64,000 nucleotides of DNA from Candidatus Hodarchaeota archaeon (GCA_016840285.1 JAEOSR010000154.1:1-64000); one strand, 5' to 3'. Positions 37,172 to 46,860 are shown, counted from the stretch's first letter. Notes: generated from the letters alone by a model not told the origin. Numbers and translations are program-made.

Positions 37172-37714
37172 ATGAAACAAAAATTAGTTCTTAAATTAGT
37201 ACTTCTTGGCGACCCAGGAGTTGGAAAAACGTCATTAATTTCACAATTCGTCCACGCGCGCTTCCGACATTCATATCAATTGACAGTTGGATTAGATATT
37301 TCTTCAAAACAAGTAAGGTTGGATGATGGACGAACAGTAACACTATCAATAAATGATATTGGTGGTCAAGCGCGGTTTGCTGCCATACGACATATGTTCT
37401 TCAAAGGAGCTCATCTTGCCATGTTTGTTTACGATGTTACTCGAGCTGAATCATTGGAGAATATTAAAGATCCTTGGTACAAAGAATTAATGCAATTTTG
37501 TGGGCAACCTGGAAAAACGAAGGCTGCTATCCAAACAATCCTGGTCGGTAACAAGTCTGATCTCGAAGATTATCGGATGATTGATGAAGAGGAAGGGGAT
37601 CAGCTTGGTAATGAAATAAAAGCAATAGGACATATTTCCGCCTCCGCGAAAGAGAACATTCAAGTCGATGATGCTTTTAAGACTCTGGCTCAAAGTTTTT
37701 TTGACGAAATATGA
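37172..37714 (+). CDS. Ras/Rab-like small GTPase
   Basis: 180 residues from ATG 37172, which has GGATT just upstream and starts directly before the first strand. G1 is GDPGVGKT (13-20), G3 is DIGGQ (62-66), G4 is NKSD (127-130) and G5 is SASAK (156-160). The Gln after the G3 glycine is present. There is no C-terminal cysteine for prenylation. An unknown 290-residue gene starts 40 bases downstream with its own AGGAG site, so it may encode a partner. Alternative starts upstream would add up to 39 residues. Confidence 0.9.
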   Translation: MKQKLVLKLVLLGDPGVGKTSLISQFVHARFRHSYQLTVGLDISSKQVRLDDGRTVTLSINDIGGQARFAAIRHMFFKGAHLAMFVYDVTRAESLENIKDPWYKELMQFCGQPGKTKAAIQTILVGNKSDLEDYRMIDEEEGDQLGNEIKAIGHISASAKENIQVDDAFKTLAQSFFDEI

Positions 37715-37753
37715 GAATACTATAAGTTTGATAAAATATTAGGAGTTGTTTTC

Positions 37754-38626
37754 ATGGCTATTGAGGCAGATTTTTCATATTTATCACATCTTCCAACTCA
37801 TTACTTTAAACGATTGATAGATAAGTGGGAAAACACCTCAATTGAATTGGAACCAAATGGCCTTCTTTCAAATGAAAATAGAGAAATTACAATGAACTTC
37901 ATCAATAATATGAAGGTTTCCAGACTTAAACAACTAAAAAAGCTAGCTAATGAACTTGATGTCTCTAATGTGTGGTGGGATATATATCAATTTTCAGAGA
38001 TTATCCCTTTTTCTCATCTTAAAAAGCGTCAAAAAGCTTTTAGTGTTGAGAAATACTTACCAGAAGAACATACCAAAGTCAAAGGTCTTTTTTCTATAAA
38101 AGATATTAGTGAACATGCTATTCTAATCCTTGTTGAATTTTCTTCTAGGTCTACGGCGCTCAAACGGTTATTTCGATTCATGTATTTACCCTCGGTGAAA
38201 ACTATTCTTTTAGAACCAAAAGATTTATCAACAGAGATCTTAAAACACGAAATACTACCATTTATTACAGAAGAATCAGAAAAAGTCACTCGAAAACCTA
38301 TCCGTGCCAGATCAATTCGAACTTTAACAAAAAACCATGGTAAAGAAAAATTATCACTTGCTCTCACACATCTCAAAATTAAAATTTCTCTGGAAACATC
38401 AGGTATAGAAGGCTTAAGCCAAATCGTAATTCAAGGAGACAATGTAATTAGGGGAGCAGAAACACTAGAGCAACGACATGAAATATCCCTCAAATTTATG
38501 AACTCTGGTCCATGGATTGGTGCAGGTACAAAAGATTTCTCTATTGAAGTAGGAAAAGGGCTTCAGATTCATCAATTAGAAGAGAATTCTTTCAAAACCC
38601 TTTCAACGGTACTTAGCTGGTTATAA
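37754..38626 (+). CDS. Unknown protein co-oriented with small GTPase
   Basis: A 290-residue protein I do not recognise. The N-terminal half is helical and charged (MKVSRLKQLKKLANELDVSN), the second half includes a hydrophobic ILILVEFSSRS strand and a basic RKPIRARSIRTLTKNHGK stretch. No membrane span or cysteine motif. AGGAG precedes the ATG. The short distance to the GTPase gene (39 bases) and to the next protease gene (24 bases) suggests a three-gene transcript. It could be a GTPase regulator or effector, without direct evidence. Confidence 0.6.
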   Translation: MAIEADFSYLSHLPTHYFKRLIDKWENTSIELEPNGLLSNENREITMNFINNMKVSRLKQLKKLANELDVSNVWWDIYQFSEIIPFSHLKKRQKAFSVEKYLPEEHTKVKGLFSIKDISEHAILILVEFSSRSTALKRLFRFMYLPSVKTILLEPKDLSTEILKHEILPFITEESEKVTRKPIRARSIRTLTKNHGKEKLSLALTHLKIKISLETSGIEGLSQIVIQGDNVIRGAETLEQRHEISLKFMNSGPWIGAGTKDFSIEVGKGLQIHQLEENSFKTLSTVLSWL

Positions 38627-38650
38627 GAGATTTTCTAGTGATGGAATGAC

Positions 38651-41107
38651 ATGCTTCCAAAATACAGATTTCTACAAGTCTGTTTTCCAATCTTTCTGAT
38701 TATCACTTCCGTTTCTTTCACTATTAAGAATCCTGTTACTAGCATTGTAGATAATCAGAAATCTTTTCCATATATTTCCAATAATCATCATACAAATGAT
38801 TCTAATTTGAATGATTATTTAGTAATGTTTTATGATGAAATCCCAAATTTGAGAGATTTTGAACCTTTAATTCTTAAGAAATTCTGTAATTTTCCTGTTG
38901 TTCATATTAAATTCAATGATTCTGTAATGCAAGAATTCTTCTTTGAAAATTATTACCAAAAAATCTACCGAATGGTACCAAACCAGATCTTTAAAAGCTT
39001 CCCTCAGGTTATTCCAGAACCTAGTTCCATTAAAAGTAGTCTTAATACTGAAATTCAAGATTCGACGGGAGCAAATTTCTTGCATAGTTTAGGTATTGAA
39101 GGTCAAGGTGTAAAAATTGGTATTATTGATACAGGAGTAGAAAATGACTCAGATAGATTTGGAACACGAGTAATAGGTCGTGAATCGTTTGTAAGCATTG
39201 AAAATGGTTATTCTGCTGATATTACTGATCCAGAACCAGCAATGGTGCACGGTACAAGAGTTGCTGACCTCGCTGCGGGAAATACAAGGGGAATTGCACC
39301 AAAAGCGGAGATATATGGAGCCAAGGTAATTCATTCAAATGAAATCACGGGGGCAGGCAGTGGGGGAGGTGAAGAAACTACAGCAGGAATGCTTGAAGCA
39401 ATTGATTATCTTATTAATAATTCAATAGATGTTATCAATATATCTCTTGGACAGTATCATAACTTACCTAGTGGTTTGAGGGACGAAATAATTAATTATG
39501 CCTCAGTTATCCATAACATTGTGTTTAGTGTTTCTGCAGGTAATTCAGGAACACTTTATGGGGATAGAGGGACGTTAAATAATCCAGCGTCAGCACTTCA
39601 ATGTATTGCTACTACAGCCAGCGACATTAGTGGAACAAACATCGCAGGTTTTGCATCACGAGGGCCAAAGGTTGATTATTCCTTAAAACCAGATATCACA
39701 GCACCAGGGATTAGTACACCTTGGGATGGAACATCATTTGCAGCACCTATTGTTGCTGGTGGTGCAGCTTTACTCATTAATTTTCTGAAAAATGAAGGCT
39801 TATCCTATTCAGCTGCTACCATCAAAGCTGCTCTCCTTGCTGGTGCAAGGAAACTTAACAAACCAGTCTGGGAAGAAGGTGCGGGATTTATTAACATCAC
39901 ACGATCTTTAGAGATCCTCAATTCGACAGATGAGATATCGAACACTCCTGATCTAGTATATCTTCATCCCCAAAAGTTACCATTTGATCCCTATAGAATC
40001 TTGTTTAATGGCAGCTCTATACTGTTTAATCTTACAGTAATAAGTAGTAGAGAAATATCCATTAGTCCAAATATTTCGGAATCAATTTCAGATTTCGTCA
40101 ATACTCCGAATTCCTCCTATATTATAAACAATACTACTCTAATCCCTATTAATTTCACAATTCCAGCTTCCTCTAAATCTCAAGATGTTTCAGGCTTTAT
40201 CAAAATAGCTAATGAATCATTAATAGTAGAATTTGAAATTCGAGAGACAGAAATTCAAGTTCTGTTTGATGAAACCCTAAATCGTATAGTTAGGCACGGG
40301 TACGGTACTGGAGCTTATGAGGTACGAGGGGATACTTCCAATACAATTGGTATTTACTCAGCTTTCACACAGTTTTTGGCTTATGAACATAATTATAGCG
40401 TTACACCCCATGTGAAAGGAGAAATAACTCTCAGCGAACTTTTAAAGTATGATGTGTTAATTCTAGCAAACCCCTTTTCCAATTCCACAGATAAATACAT
40501 GGATTGGATTATAGATCCTGACCCTGAATATCTAGCTTTGTCAAAAAACTCAATAAACGCAATCTCTGAGTTTATTTTACTGGGTGGAGGTATGTTAATA
40601 CTAAATGGTAATGATGATGCGTATTTCAATATAACAGGATTGAATGAGTTTCTTGAACGATTTGATTTGGAGATTAAACCTGAATTTTCAGGAGGAATAA
40701 GTATAAGTGAAATTGTCAATCCACAAGACTTCACCACGGATATTTCGTCATTTCCGTTCCGTGGAAATTATATCCAGGCTTTTGGAATGAACACACAAGT
40801 GATTGCGGAATATAATGGTGAACCTACGTTAGCCCTCTATGAAGATCCTGGCGGTGGAAGAGTACTACTTTTTGGAACCGATCTAATCTTTGATAATTTT
40901 GGGTTCTCTAGCTATGCTTATAATGGTAACAGCTTGGAAAACAGTATTTTAGCTTTGAATTCCATCACTTGGCTCGCAGGAGCAGAGAGAGAGTATATTG
41001 AAACATCCACAAGTCTTCCAGAGTTTTCCTATCCCATCGTCTTTTTGATGTTAATTCTTTTACTTGGGATCATTTACATTTTACTTATTAACAAAATTGA
41101 AAAGTAA
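38651..41107 (+). CDS. Membrane subtilase with site-1-protease-like layout
   Basis: An 818-residue S8 peptidase. A signal peptide (about 8-25) precedes a possible propeptide region, then catalytic Asp160 (GIIDTGV), His200 (VHGTRVADLAAG), Asn298 (SAGNSG) and Ser362 (WDGTSFAAPIVAG). A GATase-like segment follows (YDVLILANPFSN, GGGMLILNGND and a GGGRVLLFGTDLIF strand near residue 735). A final membrane span (YPIVFLMLILLLGIIYILLI) with a four-residue cytosolic tail anchors it. The order matches the other subtilase at 20.4 kb and eukaryotic site-1 protease, but no zinc ribbon is fused. Confidence 0.85.
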   Translation: MLPKYRFLQVCFPIFLIITSVSFTIKNPVTSIVDNQKSFPYISNNHHTNDSNLNDYLVMFYDEIPNLRDFEPLILKKFCNFPVVHIKFNDSVMQEFFFENYYQKIYRMVPNQIFKSFPQVIPEPSSIKSSLNTEIQDSTGANFLHSLGIEGQGVKIGIIDTGVENDSDRFGTRVIGRESFVSIENGYSADITDPEPAMVHGTRVADLAAGNTRGIAPKAEIYGAKVIHSNEITGAGSGGGEETTAGMLEAIDYLINNSIDVINISLGQYHNLPSGLRDEIINYASVIHNIVFSVSAGNSGTLYGDRGTLNNPASALQCIATTASDISGTNIAGFASRGPKVDYSLKPDITAPGISTPWDGTSFAAPIVAGGAALLINFLKNEGLSYSAATIKAALLAGARKLNKPVWEEGAGFINITRSLEILNSTDEISNTPDLVYLHPQKLPFDPYRILFNGSSILFNLTVISSREISISPNISESISDFVNTPNSSYIINNTTLIPINFTIPASSKSQDVSGFIKIANESLIVEFEIRETEIQVLFDETLNRIVRHGYGTGAYEVRGDTSNTIGIYSAFTQFLAYEHNYSVTPHVKGEITLSELLKYDVLILANPFSNSTDKYMDWIIDPDPEYLALSKNSINAISEFILLGGGMLILNGNDDAYFNITGLNEFLERFDLEIKPEFSGGISISEIVNPQDFTTDISSFPFRGNYIQAFGMNTQVIAEYNGEPTLALYEDPGGGRVLLFGTDLIFDNFGFSSYAYNGNSLENSILALNSITWLAGAEREYIETSTSLPEFSYPIVFLMLILLLGIIYILLINKIEK

Positions 41108-41136
41108 GATTTCGCATTCAAGAAGAGGAAAGCACC

Positions 41137-41143
41137 TTTTTTT
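41137..41143 (+). terminator. T7 tract after subtilase
   Basis: Seven T residues about 30 bases past the stop, a probable end of the GTPase-to-protease transcript. Confidence 0.4.
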
Positions 41144-41160
41144 ATACTCTAGGTCTTCAC

Positions 41161-41319
41161 TTAAGCCAATATTGGCCGTAACGAAGTTTCTTGTTCTGAG
41201 TGGATTGTTTTCTTAACTAAAGGTAGTTCAGCTCCACACCTATGACAGTACGAGAAAGTTAGACTGGTTTTTTCGCCACAGACTTCACAAACAACAGAGC
41301 TAAACCATTCTAACTTAGC
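41161..41319 (-). pseudogene. Orphan zinc ribbon reading frame without start codon
   Basis: A 52-codon open stretch on the minus strand, bounded by an in-frame TAG upstream and TAA at its end. It encodes LEWFSSVVCEVCGEKT and SYCHRCGAELP, a clean C-x2-C/C-x2-C zinc ribbon. No ATG, GTG or TTG lies in frame. It is either a decayed zinc ribbon gene, the severed end of a larger protein, or a gene using an unusual start. A ribbon of the same kind is fused to the subtilase at 20.4 kb. Confidence 0.5.
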
Positions 41320-41409
41320 CTAGTGTTATTGATACTATAGCAACTACATCTATAGAAACAGTTCGTGATGATGGAGACATAGACATAACAAAATACTTTA
41401 TAACTTGAT

Positions 41410-41958
41410 TTACAGTCTTGGTTCCTGACCTAGGCCCTTGTAACTGCTGCTGGTTCTATCATCATACCCAATATTTGATTCAGAAGTCAACTGATGAAAT
41501 ATGATTTGAATTATCGGCATCCCTGGCACTAGCTCCACGGGTGAATTCGCTTGATGGGCGATTTCGAGCGTCAGAGTAGTCGGATCTTTTAGTCCTGTTC
41601 CTGGATTCACCAATCCTGCAGCTTGAACAACAATTCCCAAACGAGCGATTGATGATTTCCCTTCTAATGTCGCTGCGAACTTCTTTGATATCGAAATTTT
41701 CTCAAGGGTCGAAGCAAGAACAAACTGATTGGGAGACAACAAAAAAGCCTCATCTTTCTCGATCCGAAAAACTTCAGAGTTCTTCAAAATAGCCTTTCGG
41801 TCGTTTGGTCGAAACAATCTGCCATGATGGAACACTAAAAACGTGTCACCTAGTTTTAAATCAATACTACATGGACCCACAGCTGATTTGTCGAAAGGTG
41901 TGATCAATATCTCTCGAGATTCAATTGCTGCCAAAATATCTTGGTATGATAATATCAT
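41410..41958 (-). CDS. dcd: dCTP deaminase
   Basis: A 182-residue trimeric-fold enzyme that deaminates dCTP to dUTP for thymidylate synthesis (some archaeal members also hydrolyse dUTP). Motifs are GPCSIDLKLGDTF, LEGKSSIARLG, NPGTGLKDPTTLTLEIA with the catalytic-type Glu, and PGMPIIQIIF. Length fits the family. Whether it is mono- or bifunctional cannot be settled here. Confidence 0.95.
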   Translation of the reverse strand: MILSYQDILAAIESREILITPFDKSAVGPCSIDLKLGDTFLVFHHGRLFRPNDRKAILKNSEVFRIEKDEAFLLSPNQFVLASTLEKISISKKFAATLEGKSSIARLGIVVQAAGLVNPGTGLKDPTTLTLEIAHQANSPVELVPGMPIIQIIFHQLTSESNIGYDDRTSSSYKGLGQEPRL

Positions 41959-42076
41959 AGTTCATTTCCACCAAATTTGTTTTCGTTCAGTTAAATCAAT
42001 TCCTTCTTGTCTAATTAATAGCTATTGTTTCAATTGAAATAAATTTATTAGCGGGGATGAGTGATAGAAAGTTAAC

Positions 42077-43147
42077 ATGAATGAATCCCATCAAGACCGG
42101 TTAAAAGTAGTTTTAATGCGAATAATTGAAGGATTTTCCGATTACTTCGTCTCTAGTCTAGAAAAATCTTATCATCAAACTCCAGAAAGTATCGAGGTTC
42201 GAAATATAACTGTAGAGCGAAAATTAGGCACTACAGGCATTCATATCGTCAAGGTTCAACTTGAATCAGACTTAGGATTAGATGAAGCAAGCATTGCTGT
42301 AAAGATCTATAATGAACAAGAACAAGCTTTAGAAGTTGTAAAACGAATCAATATCCTTGAAAAACGTATTTCACATGAAAAATATTCCCCATTCGGGATC
42401 TCATCAGCAGCAGTCATTTTCTTTTCTAGAAGCGTAATAGTGATGGAAGGGATACAAGGCGATGTTTTTCGCGATTCTAAAATTCCTCGGCCTCAAAAAT
42501 ATCGGTATGCAGGAAGAAGTCTTGCTGCTTTTCATGGAGCTGAATCAGATCACTGCTGGTTTGATAAATATAAGCTTTTATTGTCAAGAAGTCTGGAGAA
42601 TTTACCAACAACAAAAGAATTCAAACAATCTCTCAGCACCATGTTTGCAGAAGTAATACCTCGGGCGGAGCAGGCGTCTCAATTATCAGGATCAATCAGT
42701 TTTGGAGATTTTCATCCTGGTAATATTATCTTTGATGTTCGAATAGGCCAGAAGCCAATGATCAATACACACCTTATTGATCCAGAATATTTAGATACAT
42801 CGACTGAACATGATCGTTTAGAAGATATTTGTAATTTCTTTGCGGTTGAAGCTGTTGACCAATACCGTCAAGATAAAGAATTAGCTAAATTCCGAATGAA
42901 TATGAAATCGTTTATATCGGGTTATAACGAAGTACTTGCTCATGAACAGACATCGTTTCAAAATTATTATTCAGGAGGGAACTATATCCCTGTGAATTTC
43001 CATCTAGCATTGATGATTCTAATGAGTATAATAAACATCCAGGATATGACTGATCTCTTTGGTGGCGAACGAGGTATCCAAAATGAAGTGCTTCTTCGCT
43101 GTCAATTGATTGAAAAACTTTTGAATTGGAATTCTTTCCCAGATTAG
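42077..43147 (+). CDS. Aminoglycoside phosphotransferase-like kinase
   Basis: A 356-residue kinase-like protein of the APH/choline kinase group. The nucleotide lysine is probably Lys76 (IAVKIY), the catalytic loop is GDFHPGNIIF (210-219) and the metal-binding Asp is in LIDPEY (234-238). Such enzymes phosphorylate small molecules. The metallo-beta-lactamase gene starts nine bases after the stop, so they are likely an operon. The substrate is unknown. Confidence 0.75.
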   Translation: MNESHQDRLKVVLMRIIEGFSDYFVSSLEKSYHQTPESIEVRNITVERKLGTTGIHIVKVQLESDLGLDEASIAVKIYNEQEQALEVVKRINILEKRISHEKYSPFGISSAAVIFFSRSVIVMEGIQGDVFRDSKIPRPQKYRYAGRSLAAFHGAESDHCWFDKYKLLLSRSLENLPTTKEFKQSLSTMFAEVIPRAEQASQLSGSISFGDFHPGNIIFDVRIGQKPMINTHLIDPEYLDTSTEHDRLEDICNFFAVEAVDQYRQDKELAKFRMNMKSFISGYNEVLAHEQTSFQNYYSGGNYIPVNFHLALMILMSIINIQDMTDLFGGERGIQNEVLLRCQLIEKLLNWNSFPD

Positions 43148-43156
43148 GTTAATAAA

Positions 43157-43837
43157 TTGCATCATAAAGTTCTATATTCAAAAGCTGGAATCGCAACACA
43201 GATATTAGTACAGGATCCTCAAAAATTAATCATTTTATTGGATGTTGGGGATGGAATTCTCCGAGATTTACTGAAAGAAGAACTATCTTTTCCGTTAACT
43301 GTTCCTTTGTACATTCTCCTTACTCATGGCCATTATGACCACTGCGGAGGTTTATTTTCGTTACTAGGTTTTTTACGAATGATTGGACAGTCTTCTCCAG
43401 TTAAAATCTACTATCCTGCAGATTCTATTGAGATAGAAGAATTGATTGATCTGTTTACCTCTTCATATTCAAAAACGATTCCATTTAAACTAAAAACCTC
43501 CCCCCTACAGCCTCTAGACGAAATCAAGATTGAGGAGGATTTACGTGTTGTTGCTTATAAAATGAAACACATGGGATCCACTCTCTCCTATGGAGTATTA
43601 CCTGAAATTCCAGCACTAGGATATGCTATCTTTAAGAAAAATGAAAAATGGTTGGTCTTTACCGGCGATACAGGAATGAATGAGAATCTCCCTGCTTTTC
43701 TGAAAAATGCACACCATGCTTATATTGAAGCGACAAATCCGTCTGATCATCAATCAGCTTATCATCTTAATGTTGAGGAAGCACGAAAATTAGGGAAACT
43801 AGCAAAAGATTTCACCTTAGTGCATACAAGAAAATAG
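43157..43837 (+). CDS. Metallo-beta-lactamase fold hydrolase
   Basis: A 226-residue protein with the metal motif THGHYDHCGG (His57, His59, Asp61, His62) and VFTGDTGMNE later, typical of the MBL hydrolase fold. It starts with TTG, supported by AGGTTA nearby and a nine-base gap from the kinase gene. It ends in VHTRK, where family members carry the last metal His, so the C-terminus is short but keeps it. Substrate unknown; the paired kinase suggests shared metabolism of a phosphorylated compound. Confidence 0.8.
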   Translation: MHHKVLYSKAGIATQILVQDPQKLIILLDVGDGILRDLLKEELSFPLTVPLYILLTHGHYDHCGGLFSLLGFLRMIGQSSPVKIYYPADSIEIEELIDLFTSSYSKTIPFKLKTSPLQPLDEIKIEEDLRVVAYKMKHMGSTLSYGVLPEIPALGYAIFKKNEKWLVFTGDTGMNENLPAFLKNAHHAYIEATNPSDHQSAYHLNVEEARKLGKLAKDFTLVHTRK

Positions 43838-43984
43838 ATCATTTGAAAAAATCGTGGATACGAGGATCAGACTGAAATTATTAATAATCTGATATCCTGT
43901 AGTGTTTTATTATAAGATAGTTTCATTAAATTTGTATGTGGAAAATCTCAAATTTCATGTTCCTAATCATTTCTATCAATAGTA

Positions 43985-44980
43985 GTGGCCAACTTGCTTT
44001 CTAAGTTCTTTCTCAAAGAAGTAAGATTCATTCATAACGACACGCAGAGTGGGGCTGCAGAGATAGCAGAAAAGTGTTTAAATACACTTAAAAATGAGTG
44101 TCTTCGATTAAATACTAGACTCGATAGAATAAAATTAAAAATGGCTATTCAGCTACTTCTAGATACTCATCCTATGGCGACAATCGAAAATGCTTTACTA
44201 CCAGTTTTTTTAAGGTTAATTCATCTTATTGAGTCAGATGGGATTCAAAACGGGGATCCCAAGACATCAATTGAATTACTTTTCGCCACCCGGCGCGAAC
44301 AAATGAGAATAGGTGAATCAAATACTGTTGAAAAACTTACCAAGGTTTTGCAAGAGAAACAATCCATTTTGACATTTTCTCACTCATCAACTATTACTAA
44401 AGCTTTATCAAAACTAGCGAAAGATGGATTCTGTGATAAGGAAATCTTCGTTTTAGAATCACGACCACTTAAAGAAGGAGAACGAACAGCCCTTTCATTA
44501 GCTAATTCGGGATTCAAAAAAATTCACCTAGGTATTGATTTTACAATAGATGAATTCTCTAAACACGCTGAAATAGTTGTTTTAGGAGCTGACACAATTT
44601 ATCCTAGTGGACAAGTTCTAAATAAGATTGGTTCAGCAACAATTGCCAAACTATTTCATATGAGATCAAAAGAAGTTATTGTTGCTGCTTCACCTTCTAA
44701 AATTTGTCTTAGAACCATTATTAGTAAAAACCAAGATCGGAACGTAAGAATACCACATAGAAATTCAAAAGAGATCTCTAATTTTTCAGCACCTAACTTT
44801 AAAATCTGGAATAAATACTTCGAGATAATTCAGCCAGATTACATATCTTCCTTAATTATGGATTGTTACCAGATTCATTCTCCAATTTCAAAACATATCG
44901 CGAGATTTCTTGAAACAAACCAACTATTTGAGCAAATTAGATCGTTTGAAGAAATTTGGAACGAAGTTAATTTCAAATAA
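43985..44980 (+). CDS. eIF2B alpha/beta/delta-like protein
   Basis: A 331-residue member of the family that includes eIF2B regulatory subunits, methylthioribose-1-phosphate isomerase and ribose-1,5-bisphosphate isomerase. Landmarks are TFSHSSTITKAL, VLESRPLKEGERTA and GADTIYPSGQVLNKIGSATIA. It starts with GTG. The N-terminal helical half is present. Sequence alone does not decide between an eIF2-related role and sugar-phosphate isomerisation; no RuBisCO or AMP phosphorylase gene is in the window to support the latter. Confidence 0.82.
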   Translation: MANLLSKFFLKEVRFIHNDTQSGAAEIAEKCLNTLKNECLRLNTRLDRIKLKMAIQLLLDTHPMATIENALLPVFLRLIHLIESDGIQNGDPKTSIELLFATRREQMRIGESNTVEKLTKVLQEKQSILTFSHSSTITKALSKLAKDGFCDKEIFVLESRPLKEGERTALSLANSGFKKIHLGIDFTIDEFSKHAEIVVLGADTIYPSGQVLNKIGSATIAKLFHMRSKEVIVAASPSKICLRTIISKNQDRNVRIPHRNSKEISNFSAPNFKIWNKYFEIIQPDYISSLIMDCYQIHSPISKHIARFLETNQLFEQIRSFEEIWNEVNFK

Positions 44981-45057
44981 GCTTAACCAGTGTCATAAAG
45001 TCCTTATATAAGGACTAATTTCGTGAGGAGCATTCTAACAAAAATATATAATCTTGT

Positions 45058-46860
45058 TTACCACGGTTTTACAAGGACTGGTTGAATCGCAGGGTCTTCA
45101 AAGATTAATTTGCCTCGAAAAATATCTCTTTTATCAGCAATATGAATTTTAGTTATAGTTCCAGAGGTTATTTTAATCTTTACACTTTCTTCTAAAGCAG
45201 GTTCATATGCTTCATCAAAAACAAGCTTCCATGTGGAATTATTGCTTTCATTCCAAGCAATTACGTGTATTTCGTTTCGCTCATGATCCATAGATAAGTC
45301 AAGTATATGGTAGAAGCCTTTAAACTGCTCGGTCAGCCCCTTAGTTTCGGAAGCAGAAATTTGAATTGGGAGTCTCTTTTTCCATGTTGCTGGAATTCCT
45401 CGTTTTGTTAAATCCTTCCCTTCTTCTTTTAATTTCTCCTTGAAAGTTTTCTGGACCTTTAAATCTAATTCTACGAGATCTGGACGAAGCCTAGTGAGAA
45501 TAAAAAGTCGCTTGATGGAACGGTATGCCTCCTTACGGGTACTAAAATTCTTTACAATAAATTTAAGAATTTCAATAGCTAGTTCACGTTGATCATGGGT
45601 GTAAAGATCGTTTGCATAAGTGTTCATCGATGAGACCATACCGTCTAAAAGATCTGGAAATCGTTTTAGCCGTATAACAGCATCATGCGGTTTATTTGTT
45701 GCAATTAATGAAACAGTAAGACCAAGAAGTTGGGTTGGGGGCATCTCAGTCTCTACTGTGGGAACAGACTCGAATAAATCAAGTGCTTGTCTATACTGTC
45801 CTAGTAATAAATATAACAAACCTTGAAGAGAAATAAGATTTTCAATCGCTTCTTTACCTACTGAAATAAAGTTCATAAAGACTCGACACGCCTCAGCATG
45901 GACCAAAGCTTCAACTATATGGTTTCGCGTTAATTTATAGTCCAAAAGCCAACTATGATGTTCAAATAACTCTGAACGAAGTAGACGTTCGACAATTACG
46001 CGTTGCTCAAGATTGTCGATTGAATAAATTAATTCAGAGCTTTTTGTTAGGACTTCAACAAGAACACGTTCCGCCTCCAGAATATTAAAACTTTCTCGTG
46101 TTCCTCTTGCCTTAATAACTAATTGTTGAGCAATAATTAAAGCATCTTCGGGTGATAATACTTCAGGTTCCTTCGTTGGACTTGAAAGGGGTATTTCCTC
46201 TTTATCTGGTACCGAAATTTCGGTTCCAACCTGAGCAGCTGTGCGAACAAAACGAGCAGTATCAGTTAAATCATCAATTAACATGGCAACATCTATGTAC
46301 CGTCTGGTTCTTTTTTTATAACTCCAAGAAGCACGAAATACTCGCTCAACGGTTTTATCTAATATTTTTCGCATATCAGGATCTGATACAGCTGCAGCAA
46401 GAATCGAAACGAAGGATCCACAAGAAAGATGATCAATTCCTCTAAATACACGGTTCTCTTTTATGATTCGAGCTACCCCTTCATCATCTGATACTAAGGC
46501 AACTTTATTGTTGTCTTTAAGAGAAAATTTTTTGGCTAAAATTACCACATCTATATCAGCTGGATCATCTTTCACCCGAACCATTCTTTCCTGTATCGCA
46601 TACCTTGCAGTTTGATTCCAAAGGTTTGATCCACGATTAACACGTTCCAACCGGACATATTTTGGAATCGTTCTCCGTAACTCACGAAATTTGCCTGGAA
46701 TATCTGATTTTGGTAGTTCATCAGGTACCATTACCTCCATCCCTACAGAATTGGCAATTTTTTGCAAATTAGGCAATAAAATATCCGATACTCCTGCATG
46801 CATCAATGAAATGAAGAAATTAGTATCAATTACAACAACATCAAAAAGAGTAGTAGCCAT
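45058..46860 (-). CDS. PIN-domain protein with TPR-like middle
   Basis: A 600-residue protein. Residues 5-170 form a PIN nuclease domain with acidic residues in VVIDTNFF (Asp12), DDPADIDVVILAKKF and LVSDDEGV. A helical, TPR-like region follows (LISLQGLLYLLLGQYRQALDLF), then a beta-rich C-terminal 90 residues (NEIHVIAWNESNNSTWKLVF). PIN domains cut RNA; a standalone protein this size without an antitoxin is more likely in RNA processing or quality control. It sits next to the tRNA-Cys gene on the same strand, about 70 bases downstream. Confidence 0.75.
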   Translation of the reverse strand: MATTLFDVVVIDTNFFISLMHAGVSDILLPNLQKIANSVGMEVMVPDELPKSDIPGKFRELRRTIPKYVRLERVNRGSNLWNQTARYAIQERMVRVKDDPADIDVVILAKKFSLKDNNKVALVSDDEGVARIIKENRVFRGIDHLSCGSFVSILAAAVSDPDMRKILDKTVERVFRASWSYKKRTRRYIDVAMLIDDLTDTARFVRTAAQVGTEISVPDKEEIPLSSPTKEPEVLSPEDALIIAQQLVIKARGTRESFNILEAERVLVEVLTKSSELIYSIDNLEQRVIVERLLRSELFEHHSWLLDYKLTRNHIVEALVHAEACRVFMNFISVGKEAIENLISLQGLLYLLLGQYRQALDLFESVPTVETEMPPTQLLGLTVSLIATNKPHDAVIRLKRFPDLLDGMVSSMNTYANDLYTHDQRELAIEILKFIVKNFSTRKEAYRSIKRLFILTRLRPDLVELDLKVQKTFKEKLKEEGKDLTKRGIPATWKKRLPIQISASETKGLTEQFKGFYHILDLSMDHERNEIHVIAWNESNNSTWKLVFDEAYEPALEESVKIKITSGTITKIHIADKRDIFRGKLIFEDPAIQPVLVKPW

